DNA of 64,000 nucleotides from Planctomycetota bacterium (GTDB lineage Bacteria > Planctomycetota > OFTM77). The DNA lies in NCBI GenBank assembly GCA_029260795.1, contig JAJDCO010000154.1, positions 62,001 through 126,000 of the forward strand. Reading direction: 5' to 3'. The notes below the pieces were generated by a model. The model saw nothing but the letters and a program-made list of their open reading frames with translations. It made no database searches and was not told where the DNA came from. Below, piece after piece: positions 10,165 through 19,250 of this stretch. Position 1 is the first letter of the stretch; each line of letters opens with the position of its first letter. The position numbers and the translations under genes are program-made.

Positions 10165-10477
10165 CAGGAAGATCTCCAGGATTGTGTGGACTGCCAGACG
10201 CGAGGAGTGGGAGGTGCAAAGGCTCGCCCCAGGGCGAGCGTCGCCAGACCGCCAGCACGCCGTCCCTTCGGTCGGACGGAGTCGCTCTCTTCGAATTCCT
10301 TCGGAAACCGTACACCCGCGGCATGAGACGTTTCGCGTAACTTCCCTCCGCGCTGCACGATCTGCCGGACCCCTCCAAGAGACGCGGGCCGGTCGGGGGC
10401 AGGGACACCTTACTCTACGGAAACTCGGACGGGTTGATGGATTTCGGGGCGATCCAGCCGGTTGGCCGGGCCTTCGA
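10165..10477 (-). promoter_or_regulatory. Leader/promoter gap of moxR with two hairpins
   Basis: These 313 bases separate the beta-propeller gene from moxR. They hold no convincing gene. Two perfect inverted repeats are visible: GCTCGCC/GGCGAGC at 10222-10239 (7-bp stem, 4-base loop) and CCGTCC/GGACGG at 10260-10279 (6-bp stem, 8-base loop). Both lie between the moxR start and the upstream gene, so on the minus strand they would be in the moxR leader or act as a terminator of the preceding gene. Neither has a clear U-tract. I could not identify a convincing -35/-10 pair. Confidence 0.4.
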
Positions 10478-12529
10478 TCACTTCGGAGACCACGCCAACA
10501 CACTCGATCGCGACAGCGTGATCAAGAGGCCGCCGCCGATCAAGAACCGACCGGATCGCTCGCGGTCGCGAGCTCGGATCTCTGGGGCGAGCTCCGGCGC
10601 CGCTTGCATATGGACTAACGCGCCGTCTCGAGCCAGGTCGAGAAAGTACAGTCGACGAGAGGTCGCGTAGATCACTTGCTCTTGGGTCACGAGGGGCAGG
10701 CCGACCAAGCGCTCGCGCGCCGTGATGGGCATCGAGACCCACCGCAACTCGAAGTCATTGGAGTACGACGCGATACGAGATCGACGTTCCCAAATCTGCT
10801 CGAACAACAGGAGGCCGTCACCGGCGCCGATCAGCTCTCGCAGGCTGCGGGGTGCCTTGAAGAGCGGCGGTGCCTTCAGCATGTGCCCATCGGCATCCGG
10901 CACGTGAGAGAGGGCGTAGGCCCACTCACTGTCGCCGGGTGTGACCAGCACCTCATCGGGGCGCAGCACGAGCTCGCCGCGCCGCCATGGCGAGACTTCG
11001 AAGTAGCCGATCTTCTCCGGCGGCAAGCTCCGGTCGTCGCGGACGCGGCTGTAGTGGAAGATCCACCGAACGCGCTCCTCCCAAGGGTCGACGCACGCCA
11101 CGACTCCAAGATTGGTCAGCAACGTGACTCCGAAGGGGCCGAGCTGGGGATCGCCGGGCGTGACGGGGGGAGCCACCGAGGTATTGAACCGGTCGCCTGC
11201 GACCAGCGGCCTTCCCGCGGCGATGAACCGACTCCAGAGGATCTCGCCCGACTCGGCGTCCAACGCCACGAGTCGGGATTCCAATGGACTGGCTTCGATC
11301 GTTGCCGAGACGTACAGGGTCTTTCCGTCGATCTCCGGGGTCCGACAGAGTCGAGCCTGATGAAGGGACTCGTCGGCAGCAACGCCGCGCCGCCAGAGCA
11401 TTCGCCCATCTTCGGCCGAGAGGCAGATCAAGACGTCTCGGTAGGACTCGATGCCGCTGCGAACGAGATACAGCCGCTCGGTGTCGGCGGCAATCCCCAA
11501 GTCGGTCGTCCAGCTCTCTCGACTGCGGGCTTCCTCTGTGCTGAGGATCCGGGCTTGGAATCCGGTCGTATCGACTTGCCAGATCGCGGAGCCCGATCGA
11601 ACGTCGAGGGCCGCCAGGCCACTTGCCGAATGGACGTAGAGTCGGTCACCGACGACGACGCCCACGGGAGCGACCCGGGGCCGGTCGTCAGCGCGTGGCA
11701 CGGACAACGAGTGGGTCCAGGCGAGCTCGACCGCATGGGCCGAGAAGCTTGGGGGCCGGTACCCGAACGAGTCCGGCGCGACGAGCAAGTTTCGTCTGAA
11801 GTCGACGAGAGGCCTCGAGGACTCGCCGATCGAGACCGTTGCGCGGGCATCGGCACTCAGCCACTTCTCGACGAGGGAGTTGATGCGACCGGCGTCGCCT
11901 AGCCGGGCCAAGGACACGAGCCAGCGGGCCGTCGCCGGTCCTGAGAGTGGCTCGCCGCGCGCTCGGTGAAGCTCCTCGAGCCGCTCCGACCAGTGCGCGG
12001 CGGCGGAATGCCGACCGGTCTCGAAGCACAGGCCGGCCAGTCGATCGAGGGCCTCGGCCGCCGCATCCGAGAGGGGATAGCGCTCGGCCACCGATCTCCA
12101 GACGTCCGCCCGGCGCTCGCTCTGGGCTTCGGCGAGCTCCGCGGCCGCACGGGCTTCAAAGAGCTGGTAGTAGATCTCGCGTGCGGGAGCCGGCGCGGCG
12201 AGGAGCTGGCCGCGCGCTTCGAGTCGAGCGTCGCGATAGGTACGTGGACCCCAAGCCGCGTTCTGAATGCCGTCGAGAAGCAAGACATCTTGCAAGGCCT
12301 GGACGAGGCCCCGCCAGTTCTCATCGACGCGCGCTTCGTGGGCCGCTTCGAGACGCTCCGTGACCTGCCGATCCCGCTCGTCGAGGAAGGCGGTCGGACG
12401 ATAGAAGTCGGCTTCGAAAACGTCCTCGAGCTGGGCGGCGTTGACACTCGGGACGGCGAGAGCGATCAGGGTGAGCAGGAGGGCGAAGCCAGCACCGGCG
12501 ATGTCGCGGGCGGACCTCGAGCTCGGCAT
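10478..12529 (-). CDS. Secreted PQQ-like beta-propeller protein
   Basis: This 683-residue protein has a signal peptide (hydrophobic core AGFALLLTLIALAV, likely cleavage after VNA near residue 31). An N-terminal helical, TPR-like region of about 200 residues comes next, then a beta-propeller built from PQQ-like blades such as LAALDVRSGSAIWQ, LICLSAEDGRMLW and LVALDAESGEILW. It is related in layout to the larger protein at the left edge of the window. The ATG at 12529 overlaps the stop of the FtsB-like gene as TGATG and has GGGGAG five bases ahead, so translation is probably coupled. It is likely a periplasmic or surface binding scaffold. There is no sign of quinoprotein dehydrogenase active-site residues, so enzymatic activity should not be assumed. 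Confidence 0.85.
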   Translation of the reverse strand: MPSSRSARDIAGAGFALLLTLIALAVPSVNAAQLEDVFEADFYRPTAFLDERDRQVTERLEAAHEARVDENWRGLVQALQDVLLLDGIQNAAWGPRTYRDARLEARGQLLAAPAPAREIYYQLFEARAAAELAEAQSERRADVWRSVAERYPLSDAAAEALDRLAGLCFETGRHSAAAHWSERLEELHRARGEPLSGPATARWLVSLARLGDAGRINSLVEKWLSADARATVSIGESSRPLVDFRRNLLVAPDSFGYRPPSFSAHAVELAWTHSLSVPRADDRPRVAPVGVVVGDRLYVHSASGLAALDVRSGSAIWQVDTTGFQARILSTEEARSRESWTTDLGIAADTERLYLVRSGIESYRDVLICLSAEDGRMLWRRGVAADESLHQARLCRTPEIDGKTLYVSATIEASPLESRLVALDAESGEILWSRFIAAGRPLVAGDRFNTSVAPPVTPGDPQLGPFGVTLLTNLGVVACVDPWEERVRWIFHYSRVRDDRSLPPEKIGYFEVSPWRRGELVLRPDEVLVTPGDSEWAYALSHVPDADGHMLKAPPLFKAPRSLRELIGAGDGLLLFEQIWERRSRIASYSNDFELRWVSMPITARERLVGLPLVTQEQVIYATSRRLYFLDLARDGALVHMQAAPELAPEIRARDRERSGRFLIGGGLLITLSRSSVLAWSPK

Positions 12530-12873
12530 CACGACTCCCCGTCGACGACGACAATCACGTTCTGGATGCTCGGAGCGTGGCGGCGGCGGCGGGCCTCGAT
12601 CTGGAGGAAGTAAGGATCGGTCTGGAGGGCGCGGCTCTCGTCAGCCAGCATCCTGGTCTCGCTTTCGAGCTGACGAACGTCACGCGCCAGACGCCGGCGG
12701 ACTCGTTCGACCTGCGCGTTCTCCTCGAGTGCCGGCAGAAGGTGGAAGCCGAAGATCGCCAAGTTGGCCGCCAACAGCAGCCAAGCCCATCGCAGTCGGT
12801 GGACCGAGGTCAGGAAGGCGTCGAATCGGCTTTCGGCCGGACGAGGCTTGAGTCGCTCGAGTAGTCCTGTCAT
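12529..12873 (-). CDS. ftsB: FtsB/DivIC-like septum formation initiator protein
   Basis: The 114-residue product has a short cytoplasmic N-terminus, one membrane segment (about 28-46), a coiled coil (about 48-85) and the block DPYFLQIEARRR (86-97). That block corresponds to the conserved DPxxxExxAR signature of FtsB/DivIC. These proteins join FtsL and FtsQ in the divisome. The position directly behind enolase (48-base gap) matches the eno-ftsB order seen in many bacteria. The ATG at 12873 is chosen because a strong GGAGGGGGAG site lies before it; an upstream in-frame start at 12918 lacks one. The residues after the AR block are not very FtsB-like and end in a short acidic tail. Confidence 0.8.
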   Translation of the reverse strand: MTGLLERLKPRPAESRFDAFLTSVHRLRWAWLLLAANLAIFGFHLLPALEENAQVERVRRRLARDVRQLESETRMLADESRALQTDPYFLQIEARRRRHAPSIQNVIVVVDGES

Positions 12874-12921
12874 CGCTCGCTCCCCCTCCCCGGGGATCGG
12901 CGCCGTGGGTCGGCCCATCGA

Positions 12922-14217
<1,296 letters not shown>

Positions 14218-14362
14218 CTAGGCGCCGCCACGTTTTGGTCGGCAGAAGTTTCTTGGCACGGGCTCCGGTCGTTCGCCGCGGACCGGGCGGGGGGAGCCTA
14301 CTCGATCCGCGCGCGGAGTGTCAATCGAGGCGGGCGGGGGAGAGGCCGGCACGGGTTGCCGC

Positions 14363-15511
14363 TCAGCCCAGCGCCTGCTCGAGGTCGGCAACCAGCTCGT
14401 CCGTGTCTTCGATGCCAACGCTGAGTCGCAGCAAGGTCGGGCCGATGCCGAGCTTCTCGCGGAGCTCGGGAGGAACCGAAGCATGGGTCATGCGCTCCGG
14501 ATGGTTGATCAGCGACTCCACGCCGCCGAAGCTTTCGGCGAGCGAGAAGAGCTCCAGCTTGCCGAGGAATCGAACGACATCGTCGTAGCTGCCCTCGAGG
14601 TCGAAGTTGACGACGCCCGAGAACCCCGACATCTGTCGCCGCGCCAGCGCGTGTTGCGGGTCGCTCTCGAGGCCCGGATAGCTCACGCGGCGCACTCGCC
14701 GGTGATCGGAGAGAAAACGGGCGACCGCGAGCGCGTTCTTCTCGTGCTGGTGCATTCGGACCGCGAGCGTCTTGATGCTTCGATGAACGAGGAAGCACTC
14801 GAACGGGCTCGGGACGCTACCGGCCGCGAACTGGATGAACTGCAGCCGCTCGTGGAGCTCGGGGTCCGAGACCATGATGGCGCCGCCGATGATGTCCGAG
14901 TGTCCACCGATGTACTTGGTCGTGCTGTGGACGACGATGTGGGCGCCCAGCTCGAGCGGCTTCTGGAAGATCGGGGAGGCGAAGGTGTTGTCGATGGCGA
15001 CCCAGGCGCCGTGCTGCTCGGCGATTCGAGACATGGCCTCGATGTCGATGATCTTCATCATCGGGTTGGTCGGCGTCTCGATCCACAGCAGCTTCGTCTT
15101 GGCCGTGCACGCGGCCTCGACGGTCTCGACCGACGTCATGTCGATGAACTGGAAGCCGATGCCATACTTCGCGTAGAGCTTCCGGAAGAGTCGGCCCGAG
15201 CCCCCGTAGACATCGTCACACACCAGCACCTCGTCACCCGGCTCGAGGAGCTGGAGCACCGCCTGGATGGCGGCGAGGCCCGAGGCGAAAGCGAGACCGT
15301 GGTCGGCGTTCTCGATCGCCGCTAGCGCCTCCTCGAGGCTGGTGCGGCTCGGGTTGCCGGCGCGGGAGTAGTCGTAGACCGGGAACTCGCCGGGGCTCGT
15401 CTGCGCGTAGGTCGAGGTCTGATAGATCGGCCGCATGACGGCGCCGGTCTGCGGATCCGGCTCGCCGCCGGCGTGAACGACCCGCGTGAAAGGCTTGCGA
15501 CCGATCCCCAT
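14363..15511 (-). CDS. Cystathionine gamma-synthase/gamma-lyase family PLP enzyme
   Basis: The 382-residue product belongs to the Cys/Met metabolism PLP enzymes. It shows YDYSRAGNPSRTSLE, the glycine-rich phosphate loop FASGLAAIQAV, ETPTNPMMKIIDI, AIDNTFASP and the Schiff-base lysine in HSTTKYIGGHSD (Lys199), with SGFSGVVNFDL and SLGGVESL-like FGGVESLINHP near the C-terminus. Such enzymes make or split cystathionine in transsulfuration; sequence alone does not decide between synthase (MetB) and lyase activity. The ATG at 15511 has GAGGAG six bases upstream. An in-frame ATG at 15559 overlaps the predicted -10 box and is rejected. It appears to be a single-gene unit. Confidence 0.9.
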   Translation of the reverse strand: MGIGRKPFTRVVHAGGEPDPQTGAVMRPIYQTSTYAQTSPGEFPVYDYSRAGNPSRTSLEEALAAIENADHGLAFASGLAAIQAVLQLLEPGDEVLVCDDVYGGSGRLFRKLYAKYGIGFQFIDMTSVETVEAACTAKTKLLWIETPTNPMMKIIDIEAMSRIAEQHGAWVAIDNTFASPIFQKPLELGAHIVVHSTTKYIGGHSDIIGGAIMVSDPELHERLQFIQFAAGSVPSPFECFLVHRSIKTLAVRMHQHEKNALAVARFLSDHRRVRRVSYPGLESDPQHALARRQMSGFSGVVNFDLEGSYDDVVRFLGKLELFSLAESFGGVESLINHPERMTHASVPPELREKLGIGPTLLRLSVGIEDTDELVADLEQALG

Positions 15512-15554
15512 GCTCAGCTCCTCGTTGGACGTGGTCTCTGCCGAAACGGCCCGG

Positions 15555-15582
15555 ATCATAACAGCTCAACGCGGGCATGCAA
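15555..15582 (-). promoter_or_regulatory. Predicted sigma-70 type promoter for the transsulfuration gene
   Basis: On the minus strand TTGCAT (15582-15577) and TATGAT (15560-15555) are separated by 16 bases. The -10 box matches the consensus in five of six positions, the -35 box in three. Transcription would start near 15548, about 37 bases before the ATG at 15511, which supports that start. Confidence 0.5.
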
Positions 15583-15644
15583 CCGTGGCTGGACCGGCTC
15601 TGGGCCCCCGAACACCGGTCGGTGGGGCACGTCTCCCGGGTGCC

Positions 15645-16199
15645 TCAGGACGCCTCCCGGAGCATCTGGACGAAGGCCTTCATCAGCGGGGCGTTGTCGT
15701 GCCAGGTGCGCGCGGAGACCAGGTGGCCGTCGATCACGGTGGGCTCGTCGACGTAGCGTGCGCCGCCTTGCTCAGCGTCGAGCCGGCACTTGGCGACCGT
15801 CGTGACCCTTCGACCCTCGATGCCACCGGCGGCCGTCAGGATCTCGATGCCGTGACAGATGCTGGCGATCGGCTTTGCCGTCTCGAGAAAGTGCCGCGTG
15901 ATCCGAAGGAGCTCGACGTCATACCTGAGATACTCCGGTGCCCGGCCGCCCGAGAGGAAGAGCCCGATGTACTCCGCGGGGTCGACGTCTCGGAACGCGA
16001 CCGTCGCCTCGAGGTGGTATCCCGGCGACTCGCGAGTGATGTCCCAGCCCGGCGGGATCTCGTGGATGACCAGCGCGTAGACGCGCGCCTCCGGTCCGGC
16101 GACGACCACGTCGTGTCCCTCTTCGGCCAGCCGAAAGAGAGGATAGAAGGTATCGAGCACCTCGGAGGCATCTCCGATGGGCAGGAGCACACGCGACAT
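15645..16199 (-). CDS. DJ-1/PfpI family protein
   Basis: The 184-residue product has the DJ-1/PfpI fold signatures: an N-terminal strand (MSRVLLPIGDASEVLDTFYP), the segment GLFLSGGRAPEYLR and the nucleophile elbow ASICHGIEIL with Cys115. The family includes intracellular proteases, glyoxalases and protein or nucleic-acid deglycases; which activity applies cannot be read from the sequence. There is no signal peptide, so it is cytoplasmic. The ATG at 16199 is chosen because family members begin here and GGGAG lies 6 bases upstream; the open frame above it overlaps the sulfatase leader and looks non-coding. The gene is divergent from the sulfatase, with 123 bases between the two starts. Confidence 0.88.
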   Translation of the reverse strand: MSRVLLPIGDASEVLDTFYPLFRLAEEGHDVVVAGPEARVYALVIHEIPPGWDITRESPGYHLEATVAFRDVDPAEYIGLFLSGGRAPEYLRYDVELLRITRHFLETAKPIASICHGIEILTAAGGIEGRRVTTVAKCRLDAEQGGARYVDEPTVIDGHLVSARTWHDNAPLMKAFVQMLREAS

Positions 16200-16242
16200 G
16201 AGGGTCTCCCGAACGAACCTGGAAGCGCGGGGCGTGCGCTCG

Positions 16243-16271
16243 ATGACGTGGCGAGCCGCGGGCGGTATCAT
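16243..16271 (+). promoter_or_regulatory. Possible promoter for the sulfatase
   Basis: ATGACG (16243-16248) and TATCAT (16266-16271) are 17 bases apart, each matching the sigma-70 consensus in four or five positions. The predicted transcript would begin about 45 bases before the ATG at 16323. The divergent gap is short, so sharing of control with the DJ-1 gene is possible. Confidence 0.35.
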
Positions 16272-16322
16272 CTCCGATCCCCGCCGGGGAGTCCACGCAC
16301 CCTTGAATCGGAGAGCCCCTCG

Positions 16323-17903
16323 ATGACGAGAACGCTGATCGCACTCCTGCTCCTCGCCGCTGGCGGGTGGGCTCAGACCGAGACGACTCGAGCTCGCCCC
16401 AACATCGTCTTCATCTTCAGCGACGATCACGCCCCGCACGCGCTGGGCGCCTATGGCGGACGACTAGCCGCCTTGAACCCGACCCCGCACATCGATCGCC
16501 TCGCCGGGCAAGGCATGCTCTTCCGCAACAGCTTCTGCACCAACTCGATCTGCGGGCCGAGCCGCGCCGTGATCCTGACCGGCAAGCACAGCCACTTGAA
16601 CGGCTTCATGCAGAATGGCAACCGTTTCGACGGCTCCCAGCAGACCTTCCCCAAGCTGCTGCAGAAGGCGGGCTATCGAACGGCGATGATCGGCAAGTGG
16701 CATTTGGGCAGCGACCCCCAAGGCTTTGATCTGTGGGATGTGCTGCCCGGGCAAGGGGACTACTACAACCCGGTGCTCATTCGCAACGGCGAGCGTCGCA
16801 AGGTCGAGGGTCATGTGAGTGACATCGTCACCGATCTCTCGATCGACTGGCTGAAGGAGCAAGCCGAGAGCGATCAGCCGTTCATGCTGATGTGCCAGCA
16901 CAAGGCTCCGCATCGGAACTGGATGCCAGCGCCGCGCCACCTCGATTTGTATGCCGAGGTCGATATCCCCGAGCCGGATACGCTCTTTGATCGCTGGCAG
17001 GACAACGCCAGCCCGGCCCGGTTTCAGCAGATGGAGATCGATCGCCACCTCGACCTGGTGTACGACCTCTTTCTGACACCGTTCGATGGCTGGGATGGAG
17101 CGCGCGGAGGCGATCGCTCGGGCTTCCGCAACCTCGACAAGATGACGTCGGAGCAACGGCGCGCTTGGGATGCGGCTTTCGGGCCGCGCAACGCCGCCTT
17201 CCATGCAGCGCGCCTCGAAGGCGAAGGGCTGGTGCGTTGGAAGTACCAGCGATACATGAAGAACTATCTGCGCAGCATTCGGGGTGTCGACGATAGCGTC
17301 GGCCGGCTGATGGCCTATCTCGAGGAGTCGGGGTTGGCCGACAATACGATCGTCATTTACTCATCCGATCAGGGCTTCTATCTCGGCGACCACGGCTGGT
17401 ATGACAAGCGCTGGATGTACGAAGAGTCGTTGAAGATGCCGCTGATCGTGAAGTGGCCGGGCGTGACGATGCCGGGCACGGTGAACGCGGACCTCGTGCA
17501 GAACCTCGACTACGCCCAGACCTTCCTCGAGTTGACGGGCGCCGAAGTGCCCTCGGACATGCAGGGGCTGTCGCTAGTGCCGATCCTGAAGGGCGAGCGC
17601 ACTCAGTGGCGAGACGCCATCTACTATCACTACTTCGAGTTTCCGGGCGTCCACCGTGTCGCACGCCATATCGGGATCCGGACGGATCGCTACAAGCTGA
17701 TGCGCTTCTACCAGCTCGACGAATGGGAGCTGTACGACCTCGAGCAGGACCCCGATGAGAAGATGAATCTCTACGGCCGCGAGGGCACCGAAGTGATCAC
17801 CGCCGACCTGAAGCAACGGCTCGAGGCCTTGAGGAAGCACTACCGGGACGACACCGACCTGAGCGTCATGCCCGAGGATTGGCACCAGAAGCACCGGAGG
17901 TGA
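16323..17903 (+). CDS. Exported arylsulfatase-type sulfatase
   Basis: The 526-residue product begins with a signal peptide (LIALLLLAAGGWAQ) and then the sulfatase core. It carries the metal ligands in IFSDDHAPH, the formylglycine motif CGPSR (Cys77) that is oxidised by a maturase to the catalytic residue, the second signature GYRTAMIGKWHLG (117-129), and SSDQGFYLGDHGWYDKR near the C-terminal half. It hydrolyses sulfate esters, probably of polysaccharides, outside the cytoplasm. The Cys-type motif implies a need for a formylglycine-generating enzyme, which is not in this window. The ATG at 16323 has GGAGAG upstream and starts the signal peptide; a longer reading frame from 15486 is antisense to two genes and is rejected. 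Confidence 0.95.
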   Translation: MTRTLIALLLLAAGGWAQTETTRARPNIVFIFSDDHAPHALGAYGGRLAALNPTPHIDRLAGQGMLFRNSFCTNSICGPSRAVILTGKHSHLNGFMQNGNRFDGSQQTFPKLLQKAGYRTAMIGKWHLGSDPQGFDLWDVLPGQGDYYNPVLIRNGERRKVEGHVSDIVTDLSIDWLKEQAESDQPFMLMCQHKAPHRNWMPAPRHLDLYAEVDIPEPDTLFDRWQDNASPARFQQMEIDRHLDLVYDLFLTPFDGWDGARGGDRSGFRNLDKMTSEQRRAWDAAFGPRNAAFHAARLEGEGLVRWKYQRYMKNYLRSIRGVDDSVGRLMAYLEESGLADNTIVIYSSDQGFYLGDHGWYDKRWMYEESLKMPLIVKWPGVTMPGTVNADLVQNLDYAQTFLELTGAEVPSDMQGLSLVPILKGERTQWRDAIYYHYFEFPGVHRVARHIGIRTDRYKLMRFYQLDEWELYDLEQDPDEKMNLYGREGTEVITADLKQRLEALRKHYRDDTDLSVMPEDWHQKHRR

Positions 17904-17964
17904 GGCGACGGGTCTCGAACGCCCGGCCGCACCTCGATCGCGGCTCTTCGGCCGGATGCCTCAC
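17900..17964. terminator. Nested inverted repeats between convergent genes
   Basis: GTGAGGC (17900-17906) pairs with GCCTCAC (17958-17964), and inside it CCGGCCG (17923-17929) pairs with CGGCCGG (17949-17955). The structure spans from the sulfatase stop codon to the stop codon of the convergent potassium channel gene, so it may end both transcripts. There is no U-tract, so it is only a candidate. Confidence 0.35.
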
Positions 17965-18779
17965 AGCCGCGCGCCGCAGAGCTTGCAGTGGCGCGCGTCG
18001 GTGTCGTGGCCCTCGGCCGCGCACTGGGGGCAGGCCTGGCCGCTCACGCCTTTGCGACGCTTGGCCGCCTGTGATATCTCCACGGTCACGATGCCGGTCG
18101 GGACCGCGATGATGCCGTAGCCCAGGATCATCACGATCGAGGCGAATACCTGACCGAGCACCGTCTTGGGGGCGATGTCGCCGTAGCCGACCGTCGTCAT
18201 CGTGACGATCGCCCAATAGATGCTGCGCGGAATGCTCGTGAAGTCGCTGTCATTCCCTTGCACGCCCTCGACCAGGTACATCATCGACCCGATGATGAGC
18301 AGCAGCGTGACCACCGTGCCGAGAAACACCGCGATCTTTCTCCAGCTGGCATAGACCGCCGCCTTCAGCAGAGCGGCCTCGCCGACGAAGTGCGCCAGCT
18401 TGAGCACGCGAAAGACTCGCAGGAGGCGCAGCGCCCGAATCACGATCAGGCTCTGCGAGCCCGCGTACACGATGCTCACGTAGGTCGGCAGGATCGAGAG
18501 CAGGTCGACGACTCCGAAGAAGCTGAGCGCGTAGCGCCAAGGGCGACCGATTGTCGCCAGGCGAATCAGGTACTCGATCGTGAAGAGGATCGTCAGGCCC
18601 CACTCGAGGAGCTTGAGCTCGGGCCCCCAAACCTCGCGAATCGACTCGACGCTCTCGAGCAGCACGGCCGCGACGCTGATCAGGATGCACACCAGAAGCC
18701 CGATGTCGAAGGCCTTCCCCGCCGGCGTGTCCGCCTCGAAGATCACCTCGTGCAAATGTGCTCGCCAAGGACTCGCCAT
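17961..18779 (-). CDS. Voltage-sensor-type potassium channel with C-terminal zinc ribbon
   Basis: The 272-residue product has the six-segment plan of voltage-gated potassium channels. S1-S3 lie within about 24-105, the S4 voltage sensor is VIRALRLLRVFRVLK (about 113-127) with arginines every third or fourth residue, and the pore loop has the selectivity filter TVGYGD (196-201) before S6. The C-terminus adds a small zinc ribbon, with CPQC and CKLC (Cys250, 253, 265, 268). It conducts potassium across the inner membrane; the zinc ribbon may regulate or tether it. The ATG at 18779 is chosen since the longer frame upstream reads through other genes. In the leader GTCGACC/GGTCGAC (18810-18826) forms a 7-bp inverted repeat of unknown role. 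Confidence 0.92.
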   Translation of the reverse strand: MASPWRAHLHEVIFEADTPAGKAFDIGLLVCILISVAAVLLESVESIREVWGPELKLLEWGLTILFTIEYLIRLATIGRPWRYALSFFGVVDLLSILPTYVSIVYAGSQSLIVIRALRLLRVFRVLKLAHFVGEAALLKAAVYASWRKIAVFLGTVVTLLLIIGSMMYLVEGVQGNDSDFTSIPRSIYWAIVTMTTVGYGDIAPKTVLGQVFASIVMILGYGIIAVPTGIVTVEISQAAKRRKGVSGQACPQCAAEGHDTDARHCKLCGARL

Positions 18780-18892
18780 GGTGTCCGATTCCCCTACGCC
18801 AAGCGAAGCGTCGACCTCGGGTCGACGGCCTGGCTGACAGCATATCTTCCGCGGCCTGAAGTGAAGACCCGGAAAGGCGGGGCGCCGCTGGG

Positions 18893-19099
18893 TCAGGGCG
18901 CCTCCGCCCGAGTGAGCTCGACTCCATGGCGATTGAGGAGGTCGATCAAGACTTGCTCCTGCTCGATGGAAGCGACGTCGAGGACGGCACTCCACCGTCG
19001 TGCCGATCGCTTCTCGTAGAGGCAGAGGACGGCGCCGGACCGCACCGCGTGGGAGAGGCTCGAGGGATTCACGGACTTGGTGATGACGAGCTCGTCCAT
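18893..19099 (-). CDS. Small hypothetical protein (68 residues)
   Basis: A 68-codon frame from the ATG at 19099 encodes a balanced, non-repetitive sequence (MDELVITKSVNPSSLSHAVR at the start, DLLNRHGVELTRAEAP at the end). It has no membrane segment and no recognised domain. It lies between the potassium channel gene (same strand, 113 bases downstream) and the divergent CGNR gene. Its composition looks more like a real soluble protein than the antisense frames nearby, but the ribosome site is weak (TTGGAA). The frame is open much further upstream, through the CGNR gene in antisense, where the translation is low-complexity and rejected. It could still be a chance frame. Confidence 0.45.
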   Translation of the reverse strand: MDELVITKSVNPSSLSHAVRSGAVLCLYEKRSARRWSAVLDVASIEQEQVLIDLLNRHGVELTRAEAP

Positions 19100-19191
19100 G
19101 ACGGTTCCAATGCGTGTGGAGAGTCGATGCCCCGCCCACGAACCTTCGTCGTCGGCAGCACGACCTGCTCTCGAATCGGCCAGCGAGTGTC

Positions 19192-19249
19192 TCGACCTGA
19201 GGTCGACTCGAGCCTGGTGCCGAGCCGGAACACTGGTTAAAGTGGTGTT
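19192..19249 (+). promoter_or_regulatory. Candidate operator region before the CGNR gene
   Basis: Two palindromic elements lie just upstream of the CGNR start at 19251. TCGACCT-G-AGGTCGA (19192-19206) is a perfect 15-base inverted repeat. About 25 bases on, AACAC and GTGTT frame TGGTTAAAGTG right before the ATG. The region also fronts the divergent 68-codon gene. These could be sites for the CGNR protein itself or for another regulator; no -35/-10 pair is convincing. Confidence 0.3.
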
Positions 19250-19250
19250 C

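Noticed and set aside
15486-16322. Upstream extension of the sulfatase
   Set aside because: It is antisense to the DJ-1 and PLP-enzyme genes, while the signal peptide and ribosome site lie at 16323.
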